64,000 nt of DNA from Myroides pelagicus. GTDB lineage: Bacteria > Bacteroidota > Bacteroidia > Flavobacteriales > Flavobacteriaceae. The notes below the pieces were generated by a model. That model saw only the letters and a list, made by a program, of their open reading frames with translations, ran no database searches and was not told the origin of the DNA. The stretch covers positions 62,001 to 126,000 of the forward strand of contig NZ_WMJY01000004.1 of the NCBI RefSeq assembly GCF_009711055.1. The letters run 5' to 3'. Shown here one piece after another: positions 55,840-64,000 of the stretch. The translations under genes and the position numbers were made by a program. The first letter of the stretch is position 1. Each line of letters opens with the position of its first letter.

Positions 55840-57000
55840 ATGAGTAAAGAAGTCAAATCCGTAGAGTTTGGCTTAGAGAAGATATTTGAGGGAGCTCAAG
55901 ACTTCTTGCCACTTCTAGGAACAGATTATATTGAATTTATTGTGGGTAATGCAAAGCAAGCAGCTCACTTTTATAAAACAGCATTTGGATTTCAGTCTTT
56001 AGCTTATGCTGGATTGGAAACAGGTGTTAGGGATCGTGCATCGTATGTTTTGGTACAGGATAAAATACGCATCGTATTGACGACACCCTTGACAGCAGAG
56101 TCTTCGTTAAATGATCATATTGTAAAACACGGAGATGGAGTCAAAGTAGTTGCTTTATGGGTAGAAGATGCTCGAGCAGCCTATCAGGAGACGACGAGTC
56201 GTGGAGCGAAGTCATATATGGAACCTGTGGTAGAGCAAGATGAATTTGGAGAGACAGTTCGCGCTGGTGTATATACTTATGGAGAGACAGTTCATATGTT
56301 CGTTGAGCGCAAGAATTACAACGGAGTATTTTTACCTGGCTTTGTAAAGTGGGAGAGTGATTATAATCCTTCATCAGTAGGTTTGAAGTATGTTGATCAT
56401 ATGGTAGGTAATGTGGGATGGAATGAAATGAATACTTGGGTAAAGTGGTATGAAGATGTGATGGGGTTTGTGAACTTTTTGTCTTTTGACGACAAACAGA
56501 TTAACACTGAGTACTCTGCATTAATGAGTAAAGTAATGTCAAATGGCAACGGTCGTATTAAGTTTCCAATCAATGAGCCTGCAGAAGGAAAGAAAAAATC
56601 CCAAGTAGAAGAGTATTTAGATTTCTATAATGGGCCTGGAGTACAGCATATTGCTGTAGCAACAGATGATATTATAAAGACAGTAGCTGCGATGAAAAGT
56701 AGAGGGGTGGAGTTTCTCTCAGCACCTCCTCAAGCGTATTACGATATGATTCCATCTCGTTTGGGTGTACACATGGACATGATGAAAGAAGATATTTCAG
56801 AGTTGCAAAAATTAGGTATTATGATTGATGCTGATGAAGAAGGGTATTTGTTGCAAATTTTTACTAAGCCTGTAGAGGATCGCCCGACTTTATTCTTTGA
56901 AATTATTCAACGAATGGGAGCTCGTGGTTTTGGAGCGGGTAACTTTAAAGCCTTGTTTGAGTCGATTGAGCGTGAACAAGAAAAAAGAGGAACGCTTTAG
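55840..57000 (+). CDS. hppD: 4-hydroxyphenylpyruvate dioxygenase
   Basis: A 386-residue Fe(II) enzyme converting 4-hydroxyphenylpyruvate to homogentisate. Two glyoxalase-type vicinal-oxygen-chelate domains are present. The catalytic C-terminal one holds the facial triad H187 (YVDHMVGN), H270 (GVQHIAVAT) and E354 (LFFEIIQR), at spacings matching the well-studied human and bacterial enzymes. The C-terminal GAGNFKALFESIE gate helix is complete. It follows hmgA in the same operon. No hairpin terminator is obvious after it, but an independent promoter starts about 80 bp downstream. Confidence 0.97.
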   Translation: MSKEVKSVEFGLEKIFEGAQDFLPLLGTDYIEFIVGNAKQAAHFYKTAFGFQSLAYAGLETGVRDRASYVLVQDKIRIVLTTPLTAESSLNDHIVKHGDGVKVVALWVEDARAAYQETTSRGAKSYMEPVVEQDEFGETVRAGVYTYGETVHMFVERKNYNGVFLPGFVKWESDYNPSSVGLKYVDHMVGNVGWNEMNTWVKWYEDVMGFVNFLSFDDKQINTEYSALMSKVMSNGNGRIKFPINEPAEGKKKSQVEEYLDFYNGPGVQHIAVATDDIIKTVAAMKSRGVEFLSAPPQAYYDMIPSRLGVHMDMMKEDISELQKLGIMIDADEEGYLLQIFTKPVEDRPTLFFEIIQRMGARGFGAGNFKALFESIEREQEKRGTL

Positions 57001-57076
57001 AATTCAGTTAATTAAAACTTAAAAAGCCATTCAGAATCAACCATTGAGTTAAAAACAAGTTAAAAGCATTTAGCAG

Positions 57077-57107
57077 TTGATTTGTTAAAGAAAAAGCTAT
57101 ACATTTG
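57077..57107 (+). promoter_or_regulatory. Strong promoter of the non-coding unit
   Basis: TTG (57077-57079), 20 nt, TACATTTG (57100-57107). The sequence after it, CACTCGCAAAAATAAGGT, resembles the tRNA-Asn leader. Confidence 0.65.
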
Positions 57108-57112
57108 CACTC

Positions 57113-57228
57113 GCAAAAATAAGGTCGTCATAAGCTTTATTTGAGTGTAATAAATTTTTCATAATTTATAGTTTTTTGGTTGGTTAATAGCATAAAAACT
57201 CAGTCATTTATTTGGCTGGGTTTTTTTG
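57113..57228 (+). ncRNA. Candidate small RNA of about 115 nt
   Basis: The unit is bounded by a consensus promoter (57077-57107) and a terminator (57194-57228). It contains no ATG in any frame on the plus strand, and the next gene, DUF3108, has its own promoter inside and after the terminator. It is AT-rich, without the hallmark motifs of tmRNA, RNase P or SRP RNA. It could instead be a decayed tRNA locus that kept promoter and terminator. Confidence 0.45.
57194..57228 (+). terminator. Rho-independent terminator of the non-coding unit
   Basis: Stem AAAAACTCAGTC / GGCTGGGTTTTT (two G-T pairs), 8-nt loop, followed by T residues. Confidence 0.8.
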
Positions 57229-57241
57229 TTTGTTATTTTTG
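57212..57241 (+). promoter_or_regulatory. Promoter of the DUF3108 gene
   Basis: TTG (57212-57214), 19 nt, TATTTTTG (57234-57241), a full match 19 bp before the ATG at 57261. The -33 box lies in the preceding terminator's hairpin. Confidence 0.65.
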
Positions 57242-57260
57242 AATAAAATTAGAACCAGCT

Positions 57261-58037
57261 ATGAAAAAACTATTTTTACTTCTACTTTTATTCCTTTCCT
57301 TCGGAGAGGTTTCTGCCCAAAAACAAATTAAAGCTTTTGAATCAGGAGAGTTTTTAAAATTCCGTGTAAGTTATGGTGTTTTAAATGCTGGTATTGCTAC
57401 TTTGCAGCTGTCTGAAACAACTCAGAATGGTATTCCAGTTTATCATGCTAAGGGAGTCGGGTATACCACAGGAGTACCTAAGTTGTTTTTTAAGGTGTAC
57501 GACGATTATCAGAGTTATTTTGAGAAAGGAGCTGTAATTCCTCATCGCTTTATTCGCAAGATCGATGAAGGAGGGTATACCAAGAATCAAGAAGGTTTTT
57601 TTGATTACAAACAACAACAAGTGCTGGTTAAAGATTACGAAAAATCGACAGAGAAGAAATATCCGATAGTAAAAGATGTTCAGGATATTGTGTCAGCATT
57701 TTATTATTTGCGGAAATATCCAAAATTGAATGAATTAAAGAAGAATGAGTCTATAGAAATAGATATGTTTTTCGATGGAGAGGTATTTCAGTTTAAGTTA
57801 AAATATTTAGGAGAAGAGACTCTGAAAACTGCTTTTGGCAAGGTAAAGGCAATGAAATTTAGACCTTATGTGATGGCTGGACGCGTATTCAAAGAGCAGG
57901 AAAGTTTGACTGTTTGGGTGTCTGCGGATTCGAATAAAGTGCCTTTGCGCATCAAAGCTAGTTTGGCTGTAGGATCTCTAAAGGCTGACTTGGAAGAGTA
58001 TAAAGGGTTGGTGTCTAATTTATCGATTATTAAATAA
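57261..58037 (+). CDS. DUF3108 domain protein, exported
   Basis: A 258-residue protein with a signal peptide (1-19, EVSAQ). DUF3108 features are visible: the early FKSGEFLKFRVSYG-like strand (here FESGEFLKFRVSYGVLNAGIATL, partly cited), TTGVPKLFFKVYDDYQSYFE and the final VWVSADSNKVPLRIKASLAVGSLKADLEEY (partly cited). The family is predicted to form a periplasmic beta-rich lipid- or peptide-binding fold; no function is proven. It starts a four-gene rightward unit (DUF3108, tryptophan dioxygenase, M23 peptidase, pgi) with gaps of 8, 30 and 5 bp. Confidence 0.85.
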   Translation: MKKLFLLLLLFLSFGEVSAQKQIKAFESGEFLKFRVSYGVLNAGIATLQLSETTQNGIPVYHAKGVGYTTGVPKLFFKVYDDYQSYFEKGAVIPHRFIRKIDEGGYTKNQEGFFDYKQQQVLVKDYEKSTEKKYPIVKDVQDIVSAFYYLRKYPKLNELKKNESIEIDMFFDGEVFQFKLKYLGEETLKTAFGKVKAMKFRPYVMAGRVFKEQESLTVWVSADSNKVPLRIKASLAVGSLKADLEEYKGLVSNLSIIK

Positions 58038-58045
58038 GTGAATTT

Positions 58046-58960
58046 ATGAAAGAACAAGATATTGTAAAGGCATTGCACGATAAGTTTGATGCTATGAATC
58101 AAAATACAGATACTTATTTGGAAGGATTGCTTCACGCTAAGCCTTTGACGTATTGGGATTATATCAATGTTGATGGATTGTTGTCTTTGCAAACCCAGCG
58201 AACAGTGGTAAAAGATGAAATGGTTTTTATTCTTTATCATCAAGTCAACGAGTTGCTGTTTAAAATGATCTTATGGGAGATCGATCAGATAGGAGAGCAA
58301 GAGCAAATAACAGCAGCATTTTTCACAGGGCGTCTTCAGCGAATAACGCGTTATTTTGATATGTTGACCTCTTCTTTTGATATTATGGGTGATGGAATGG
58401 AGAGAGAACAGTATATGCAATTTCGGACAACACTGACTCCAGCTAGTGGATTTCAAAGTGCTCAATATCGTTTGATTGAGTTTGGATCAACGGATTGGAA
58501 AAATCTGATAGATATTCGCTATAAAAATACGCTGTCTGAAAATATTTCTGAGGAAGAAGCGTTAGATTTTATGTATTGGCAAGCAGCTGGGAAAGACTAT
58601 AAGACTGGAGAGAAGTCATATTTGTTGACTCAGTTTGAGAAGAAGTATAAAAAAGTTTTTATTAATGCCATGAAAGATTATGAAAAAACAAATTTATGGC
58701 AGAAATTTGTGGAATTGCCATCTGAAATTAGAGAGACCCCGTCTCTAGTGGAAGCGATGAGGTATTATGATTACACGGTTAATGTTACTTGGGTGATGGG
58801 GCATTACAATGCTGCGTTGAAGTATTTGGAAGGGCCAGAAGGATCAAGTGAGGCTACAGGAGGAAGTGATTGGAAGAAATATATGCTGCCAAAATATCAG
58901 AAGAGAATATTCTTTCCAGAACTGTGGAGTGCTGAGGAAATTGAGAATTGGGGAAGTTAA
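58046..58960 (+). CDS. kynA: Tryptophan 2,3-dioxygenase family protein
   Basis: A 304-residue haem enzyme opening the indole ring of tryptophan to N-formylkynurenine. FILYHQVNELLFKMILWEID (about 69-88) carries the conserved His and Glu near the haem edge, TPASGFQSAQYRLIEFG (about 131-147) is the substrate-binding motif with Arg, and the proximal haem His is probably in VMGHYNAALKYL. TGGSDWKKYMLP is the family's C-terminal loop. The gene symbol follows the activity. The nearby hmgA-hppD pair makes this a local cluster for aromatic amino acids, though the other kynurenine genes are absent. Confidence 0.9.
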   Translation: MKEQDIVKALHDKFDAMNQNTDTYLEGLLHAKPLTYWDYINVDGLLSLQTQRTVVKDEMVFILYHQVNELLFKMILWEIDQIGEQEQITAAFFTGRLQRITRYFDMLTSSFDIMGDGMEREQYMQFRTTLTPASGFQSAQYRLIEFGSTDWKNLIDIRYKNTLSENISEEEALDFMYWQAAGKDYKTGEKSYLLTQFEKKYKKVFINAMKDYEKTNLWQKFVELPSEIRETPSLVEAMRYYDYTVNVTWVMGHYNAALKYLEGPEGSSEATGGSDWKKYMLPKYQKRIFFPELWSAEEIENWGS

Positions 58961-58990
58961 CTATTAATCAAGTTGAAAAAAGAATAAGTT

Positions 58991-60235
58991 TTGAAGCGAA
59001 TTATATGTGGATTTTTATTGCTTGCATCACTATACAGTTGTAAGGATAAACCAGAGGAAGTAATTATAGAAGAAAAAGATGCTACAGAAAATATCGATGA
59101 GGTAGTAGCTGAGTTATATGGGTTTAGTTTAAAGGATTATGAGGTTGTCGATGATACATTAAAAAGTGGAGATAATCTAGGTAAAATATTTGGAGAGAAT
59201 CATCTTGACGCAACCCAAGTTTACAATATTGTCACTCGTGTGAAGGACAGTATTAATGTAAGAGGAATGCGCATTGGTCAACCTTATTCCTTGGTAAAGT
59301 ATAAAGACAATCCAGATAAATTAGCAGCATTCATCTATCACCCTAATATTTCAGGATATCAGGTAATCGACTTGAGAGATTCGATTACAGCTTATACGAT
59401 TACTTACCCAGTGACGATTAAACGTCGTACGATAGCATCTAAGATTGATGGTTCGCTGTCGAATAGTTTGCACAATGAAGGGGTTGATCAATCATTAGCG
59501 ACGCGTATGTCTCAGATTTTTGCATGGTCTATTGATTTCTTTAAGCTTCAACCAGAGGATCGCTTTGCAGTTACTATTGAAGAGAAGTATATCAATGATA
59601 CAGTCTATGTAGGTATATCTAAGATTGATGCAGCTTATTTTAATTATCGTGGAAAAGATTTGTATTCATTTCCTTATCAACGACCTGGAGCTAAAGGGAT
59701 AGATTACTATGATGAAGAAGGGCGTCCGATGAAGAGTATGTTTTTAAAGGCACCGCTTAAATTCTTTAGAATTACCTCTCGTTATACAAAGAAACGTTTC
59801 CATCCAGTACAAAAAAGATGGAAGGCACATAATGGAACAGACTATGCTGCTCCTTCGGGCACGCCAATTATGTCGACTGCCTCTGGAGTAGTTGAGAGAG
59901 CTGGATATACTGCTGGAAATGGAAACTACGTGAAGGTTAGACACAATGGTACCTATTCTACACAGTATCTGCATATGTCAAAAATTTTAGTAAAGGTAGG
60001 TCAATACGTTGATCAAGGACAAACAATAGGTTTGGTTGGTAGTACAGGTTTGGCAACAGGGCCACACGTATGTTACCGTTTTTGGAAGAATGGGGTACAG
60101 GTAGATCCTCTTTCTCAGATACTTCCAACATCTTCGCCAATGGATAAAAAAGATATACCAGCATTTAAAGAACATGTTGTACCTTTGAAGCAAGAATTAG
60201 ATAAAGTTATCCTTACTAAATTTTCACAAGAATAG
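58991..60235 (+). CDS. M23 family peptidoglycan metallopeptidase lipoprotein
   Basis: A 414-residue lipoprotein with signal ending LYSC (C16); the start is TTG at 58991, with no in-frame ATG that keeps the signal peptide. A LysM/OapA-like region (about 50-130, LKSGDNLGKIFGENHLDATQVYNI, partly cited) precedes the M23 domain (about 250-380). Zinc ligands His and Asp are in HNGTDYA and the catalytic histidines in TQYLHMSK and GPHVCYRF. The canonical third motif HxH reads H-V-C, so the zinc-ligand His is replaced by Cys. This HVC form is common in Bacteroidota as far as I recall. It should cut peptide cross-links in the cell wall. Confidence 0.9.
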   Translation: MKRIICGFLLLASLYSCKDKPEEVIIEEKDATENIDEVVAELYGFSLKDYEVVDDTLKSGDNLGKIFGENHLDATQVYNIVTRVKDSINVRGMRIGQPYSLVKYKDNPDKLAAFIYHPNISGYQVIDLRDSITAYTITYPVTIKRRTIASKIDGSLSNSLHNEGVDQSLATRMSQIFAWSIDFFKLQPEDRFAVTIEEKYINDTVYVGISKIDAAYFNYRGKDLYSFPYQRPGAKGIDYYDEEGRPMKSMFLKAPLKFFRITSRYTKKRFHPVQKRWKAHNGTDYAAPSGTPIMSTASGVVERAGYTAGNGNYVKVRHNGTYSTQYLHMSKILVKVGQYVDQGQTIGLVGSTGLATGPHVCYRFWKNGVQVDPLSQILPTSSPMDKKDIPAFKEHVVPLKQELDKVILTKFSQE

Positions 60236-60240
60236 TATAC

Positions 60241-61854
60241 ATGTTAGAGAATGTTAATCCATCGAAGACAGCCGCTTGGAAGAAATTAAAAGAACATTTC
60301 AAGGTGATGGAGTTTGTGCAGATGCAAGACTTGTTTGCCAGTAATAGTAAACGAGCAGAAGAGTTTCATATTTTATGGGACTCACTGTTGTTGGATTTTT
60401 CTAAAAACAAAATTACTTCAGAGACTCTGAATTTACTATTGGAATTAGCAGAAGAAGTGAAGTTGAAGGAGGCTATTGATAAGTTGATTTGTGGTTCAAA
60501 GATTAATGTTACAGAAGATCGCGCCGTGTTACATACAGCTGCACGTTCATTCTCTGGACATAAGACTATTCTAGATGGAGGGTTTTGTGTGAGTGATGAG
60601 GTTGTTAAAACTAGACAGAAAATTAAAGATTTTACTAGCCAAGTAGAGTCAGGTCAATATGTAGGAGCGACAGGAAAGCCTTTTACAGATGTGATTAATA
60701 TTGGTATAGGAGGATCTGACTTAGGTCCTAAAATGGTGGTTGAGGCTCTGGCTAATTACAAAAATCACTTAAACGTTCACTTTATTTCGAATATTGATGA
60801 TGACTATTTATTTCCTCTTTTAAATCGATTAAATCCTGAAACTACCTTGGTATTAGTTGTTTCGAAGACTTTTACTACCCAAGAGACTATTGAAAATGCA
60901 AAGCACATAAAAGCATGGTTGGATAGTCAGTTGAAAGGTGAGATAAGCAAGCATCTTGTCGCTGTTAGTTCTGCGCCAAGTGAAGCCATTGCTTTTGGAG
61001 TGAAAGCAGAGAATATATTTCCGATGTGGGACTTTATAGGAGGTCGTTTTTCATTGTGGAGTTCTGTGGGATTATCCATTGCGTTAGCATTAGGATATGA
61101 CCATTTTGAAGATTTGTTGAAAGGAGCCTATAAATTAGATGTGCACTTTCAAGAAGAAGCTTTTGATAAAAATATACCAGTGATTTTAGCCCTGTTGAGT
61201 ATTTGGTATAATAACTTTTACCAATATGAGACAGAAGCTGTAGTTCCTTATAGTTCTCTATTAAAAAGTCTACCTGCACATTTGCAACAGATGATTATGG
61301 AGAGTAATGGTAAAGATAAAAATAGGGAAGGAATCCCAGTAAATTATCAGACAGGAACATTGATTTGGGGTGAAGTAGGAGCAACGGCTCAACATGCTTT
61401 TTTTCAATTATTTCATCAAGGGACAAAGGTCGTTCCGATTGACTTTATAGGGTTTAAGAAGCCTTATTTCCCGAAAGATAAAACGAATCATGACATTTTG
61501 ATGTCTAATTTTTTTGGACAAACAGAAGCTTTGTTGAACGGTAAACGCGGATCACGACAAAGTGCGGATGAGTTGGATATGCTTAAGAACTTTAGAGATT
61601 TTGAAGGTAATAAACCGACGAATACGATGCTTTTTGAGAAACTAACACCGGATACCTTAGGGAAAATCATCGCTATTTATGAACATAAGACCTTTGTTCA
61701 AGGGATAATTTGGAATATTTTCAGCTTTGATCAATTTGGAGTTGAGTATGGCAAAGTTTTGGCAAAGAATATACAAAATGAAATAAAAACGAAGAAAGTC
61801 AGTAAACACGATAGCTCAACAAGCTTTTTACTTGATTATTATTTATCTGAATAG
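60241..61854 (+). CDS. pgi: Glucose-6-phosphate isomerase
   Basis: Interconverts glucose-6-phosphate and fructose-6-phosphate; 537 residues. The phosphate-binding GIGGSDLGPKMV (about 155-166) and SKTFTTQET (about 204-212) loops, the catalytic Glu in SNGKDKNREG and the FQLFHQGTK segment with the ring-opening His are present. The C-terminal GVEYGKVLA signature completes it. It starts 5 bp after the M23 peptidase stop codon, so it is translated from the same transcript. No terminator hairpin was recognised after it. Confidence 0.97.
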   Translation: MLENVNPSKTAAWKKLKEHFKVMEFVQMQDLFASNSKRAEEFHILWDSLLLDFSKNKITSETLNLLLELAEEVKLKEAIDKLICGSKINVTEDRAVLHTAARSFSGHKTILDGGFCVSDEVVKTRQKIKDFTSQVESGQYVGATGKPFTDVINIGIGGSDLGPKMVVEALANYKNHLNVHFISNIDDDYLFPLLNRLNPETTLVLVVSKTFTTQETIENAKHIKAWLDSQLKGEISKHLVAVSSAPSEAIAFGVKAENIFPMWDFIGGRFSLWSSVGLSIALALGYDHFEDLLKGAYKLDVHFQEEAFDKNIPVILALLSIWYNNFYQYETEAVVPYSSLLKSLPAHLQQMIMESNGKDKNREGIPVNYQTGTLIWGEVGATAQHAFFQLFHQGTKVVPIDFIGFKKPYFPKDKTNHDILMSNFFGQTEALLNGKRGSRQSADELDMLKNFRDFEGNKPTNTMLFEKLTPDTLGKIIAIYEHKTFVQGIIWNIFSFDQFGVEYGKVLAKNIQNEIKTKKVSKHDSSTSFLLDYYLSE

Positions 61855-61928
61855 CATTTCAGCATCGGGATTGTAAAGGAAAAAAGTTAAAGTTAATCTT
61901 GACTTAACATAGAAATTAGATGATTTCG

Positions 61929-61936
61929 TACATTTG
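61929..61936 (+). promoter_or_regulatory. -7 element of the TonB-dependent receptor gene
   Basis: TACATTTG, full match to TAnnTTTG, 36 bp before the ATG at 61972. The nearest TTG (61899-61901) is 27 nt away, longer than usual. Confidence 0.4.
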
Positions 61937-61971
61937 TTGCGAAAAAATAATTTATCACTTACACTTTTACA

Positions 61972-64000
61972 ATGAGAAATTTGAAGAACTGGATGCTATC
62001 TTGCGTAGTAGTACTGACGTCAGCATCTGCATTTTCACAACACAAAGTAACAGGTATTGTAGTTGATCATGAGTTTAAGCAAAGCTTACCAGGTTCAACC
62101 GTACTAGTTAAGGGAACTCAAAATGGTACATCAACTGGAGTTGACGGAAACTTTGAGTTAAATGTTTCAAAAGACACTGGAGAGATTACAATCTCGTTCA
62201 TTGGATTTAAAACAAAAACTGTTCCATTCAAAGTAGGAGCAGATAACAAAATTAATTTAGGTACAATCGTTCTGAACGCAGATGAAAATATGCTGGATGA
62301 CATTGTAATTATGGGAGTTGCTGATGTAGCAAAAGACCGTAAGACACCAGTAGCTGTATCTACTATTAAAGCTGCTGCAATTCAAGAAAAACTTGGTTCT
62401 CAAGAATTTCCTGAAATTTTAAACACAACTCCATCTGTGTATACTTCTAAAGGTGGTGGTGGATTTGGTGATTCTAAAATTAATATCCGTGGATTTGATC
62501 AAAAGAACATTGCTGTTATGATTAACGGTATGCCTGTTAACGATATGGAGAACTCTTCTGTGTATTGGTCAAACTGGGCTGGTCTTTCTGATGTAACTAC
62601 AGCGATGCAAGTACAACGTGGATTGGGATCATCAAAATTAGCTATTTCTTCTGTAGGAGGTACGATTAACGTATTAACTCGTACAGCTGATGCTCGTCAA
62701 GGAGGTTCGCTTTCTGCCGGAGTAGGTAACAATGATTACTTTAAAGGATTAGCTTCTTATAATACAGGTATTCTTGAAAATGGTTTATCGGCATCTGTTT
62801 TACTAGGTTACACTAGAGGAGATGGTTACGCACAAGGGACTAATTTTGAAGGTAGTAATTATTTCGTTGGTTTAGGATATCAATCTAAAGATGCTAAACA
62901 CAATATTCAGTTTACTTTTACAGGAGCACCTCAAACACACGGACAGCGTTCTACTTATATTTCAATCGATGAGTATATAGCTCAAGGAAATAATGGGGAT
63001 CCAAATATTCGTTATAATAAAGACTGGGGATACCTTAATGGTAAAATGTATAATGGTAAAGAAAACTATTATCACAAACCAGTAATGTCTTTAAACTATG
63101 ATTGGAAAATCAACGAAACTACTAACTTTAGCGCTGTAGTATACGGTTCTTGGGGCCGTGGAGGTGGTGGTTCAATGAGAGGTAAAGTTGAAACAGGAGA
63201 GGTTGATAAACATGGTAAACCAATTACCCGCAACCCAGAGGACGTTTTAGGTGCAGATGGTCAATTAAGAATGGATGATTTCGTAGCTTATAACTCAGGT
63301 AGAAGTAATGCTTTTGGAGGAAGTATAAAATCAGATGGTATAAACAATGGTTATTCTGGAATTACAAAAATTAATTCTGTGAATTCACACAACTGGTATG
63401 GAACAATCCTTAATTTGAACAAAAAGTTAACGGAAAATTTGACACTTGACTTTGGTGTTGATGCACGTACATATAAAGGATATCACTTTAGAAACGTTTC
63501 TGATTTCCTTGGAGCAGATGGTTACCAAGAAACAGGAAACTTAAACTATGATAAGGAGGGGTACATCGTAACACAAAGTTATGGGTCTAAAGTAAGTTAT
63601 AATCCTTGGGCTCCAAAAAACAATGAAAGTATTGTAGCTTATAGTAACGATGGAAATGTTCGTTGGTACGGAGGTTTTGCGCAATTAGAATATTCAAATG
63701 ATAATTTTACAGCTTTTATTCAAGGAGCTGTTTCTAATCAAGATTTTCAACGTATTGACGGTTTTGTTCAGGATGGAAGGCTTGTTGATAATAAAGGAAA
63801 TGATTTACCAGCATGGAAGCAACAAGCAAAAACTTCTTGGAAATCAATAGTTGGAGGAAATGTTAAAGGGGGAGTTAATTACAATATTGACGAGCATCAC
63901 AATGTTTTTGGTAATGTTGGGTATTACTCAAAACAACCTTTCTTTAATGGAGTGTATATCAACAATACAAACCAGTTGAATCCAGATTTAATGAATGAAA
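61972..64000 (+). CDS. TonB-dependent receptor with carboxypeptidase-regulatory-like domain (3' end outside window)
   Basis: The open frame from ATG 61972 runs to the window edge without a stop, 676 codons. A signal peptide (about 1-22, SAFSQ) precedes a CarboxypepD_reg-like domain (HKVTGIVVDHEFKQSLPGSTVLVKGTQNG, partly cited, about 23-105). The plug domain follows (KTPVAVSTI..., INIRGFDQKNIAVMINGMPVND, SSKLAISSVGGTINVLT), then barrel strands with aromatic turns. This is the layout of Bacteroidota outer-membrane active transporters energised by TonB. No SusD partner can be seen, since the window ends inside the gene. The substrate is unknown; NTNQLNPDLMNE at the edge is a typical late-barrel motif. 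Confidence 0.92.
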   Translation, partial: MRNLKNWMLSCVVVLTSASAFSQHKVTGIVVDHEFKQSLPGSTVLVKGTQNGTSTGVDGNFELNVSKDTGEITISFIGFKTKTVPFKVGADNKINLGTIVLNADENMLDDIVIMGVADVAKDRKTPVAVSTIKAAAIQEKLGSQEFPEILNTTPSVYTSKGGGGFGDSKINIRGFDQKNIAVMINGMPVNDMENSSVYWSNWAGLSDVTTAMQVQRGLGSSKLAISSVGGTINVLTRTADARQGGSLSAGVGNNDYFKGLASYNTGILENGLSASVLLGYTRGDGYAQGTNFEGSNYFVGLGYQSKDAKHNIQFTFTGAPQTHGQRSTYISIDEYIAQGNNGDPNIRYNKDWGYLNGKMYNGKENYYHKPVMSLNYDWKINETTNFSAVVYGSWGRGGGGSMRGKVETGEVDKHGKPITRNPEDVLGADGQLRMDDFVAYNSGRSNAFGGSIKSDGINNGYSGITKINSVNSHNWYGTILNLNKKLTENLTLDFGVDARTYKGYHFRNVSDFLGADGYQETGNLNYDKEGYIVTQSYGSKVSYNPWAPKNNESIVAYSNDGNVRWYGGFAQLEYSNDNFTAFIQGAVSNQDFQRIDGFVQDGRLVDNKGNDLPAWKQQAKTSWKSIVGGNVKGGVNYNIDEHHNVFGNVGYYSKQPFFNGVYINNTNQLNPDLMNE

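Overview
The window is a contiguous, AT-rich chromosomal stretch from a member of the Bacteroidota, almost certainly family Flavobacteriaceae. Supporting this are TAnnTTTG/TTG promoters in front of many genes, an atpDC pair separate from the other ATP synthase genes, a DUF4270 lipoprotein beside glmS, the panC-panD-flippase-radA order, a calcium-independent PafA-type phosphatase, an epimerase-like L-threonine dehydrogenase, a SusC/TonB-type receptor and many lipoproteins. A Myroides-like genus is my guess; the sequence alone does not settle it. No prophage, insertion sequence, CRISPR array or defence island is visible. Most of the window is ordinary housekeeping and envelope sequence.

Layout. 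1-6.9 kb: tail of an MgtC-like gene, then a four-gene heavy-metal efflux operon (adaptor, HME-RND pump, TolC-like channel, small outer-membrane barrel). 6.9-13.3 kb: HAD phosphatase, Crp/Fnr regulator, PafA phosphatase, M16 protease. 13.3-20.7 kb: mfd with an upstream lipoprotein, L-threonine dehydrogenase, a small membrane protein, aldehyde dehydrogenase, TRIC channel. 20.8-28 kb: tRNA-Asn, a 720-bp gene-free stretch with inverted repeats, then leftward atpDC and a leftward glgA-like/DUF4270/glmS unit. 28-36.8 kb: pantothenate genes, a flippase-like protein, radA, MuiA-like, a Tat lipoprotein PhoD and an M48 protease. 36.8-44.8 kb: a leftward envelope unit (DUF3298 lipoprotein, polysaccharide flippase, small membrane protein), then recO, ileS, a DksA-like gene and lspA. 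44.8-54 kb: tricorn-like S41 protease, 5-formyl-THF cyclo-ligase, an AstE-like gene, uvrC and a patatin/barrel fusion. 54-64 kb: tyrosine catabolism (hmgA, hppD), a probable non-coding transcription unit, DUF3108, tryptophan dioxygenase, M23 peptidase, pgi, and the first two thirds of a TonB-dependent receptor.

How genes work together: hppD and hmgA carry out consecutive steps of tyrosine degradation, and the nearby tryptophan 2,3-dioxygenase opens a second aromatic amino-acid pathway. mfd, radA, recO and uvrC are scattered DNA-repair genes. The efflux operon forms a complete tripartite metal exporter.

The least explained material is in the intergenic regions. There is a dispersed repeat family (two copies and a half-copy) with interleaved inverted repeats at about 30.4 and 54.2 kb. 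At 57.1 kb there is a promoter-to-terminator unit with no start codon, whose first bases resemble the leader of the tRNA-Asn gene. At 21 kb there is a perfect 20-bp-arm hairpin. Promoter positions also correct several start codons (M16, threonine dehydrogenase, phoD, ileS, uvrC).
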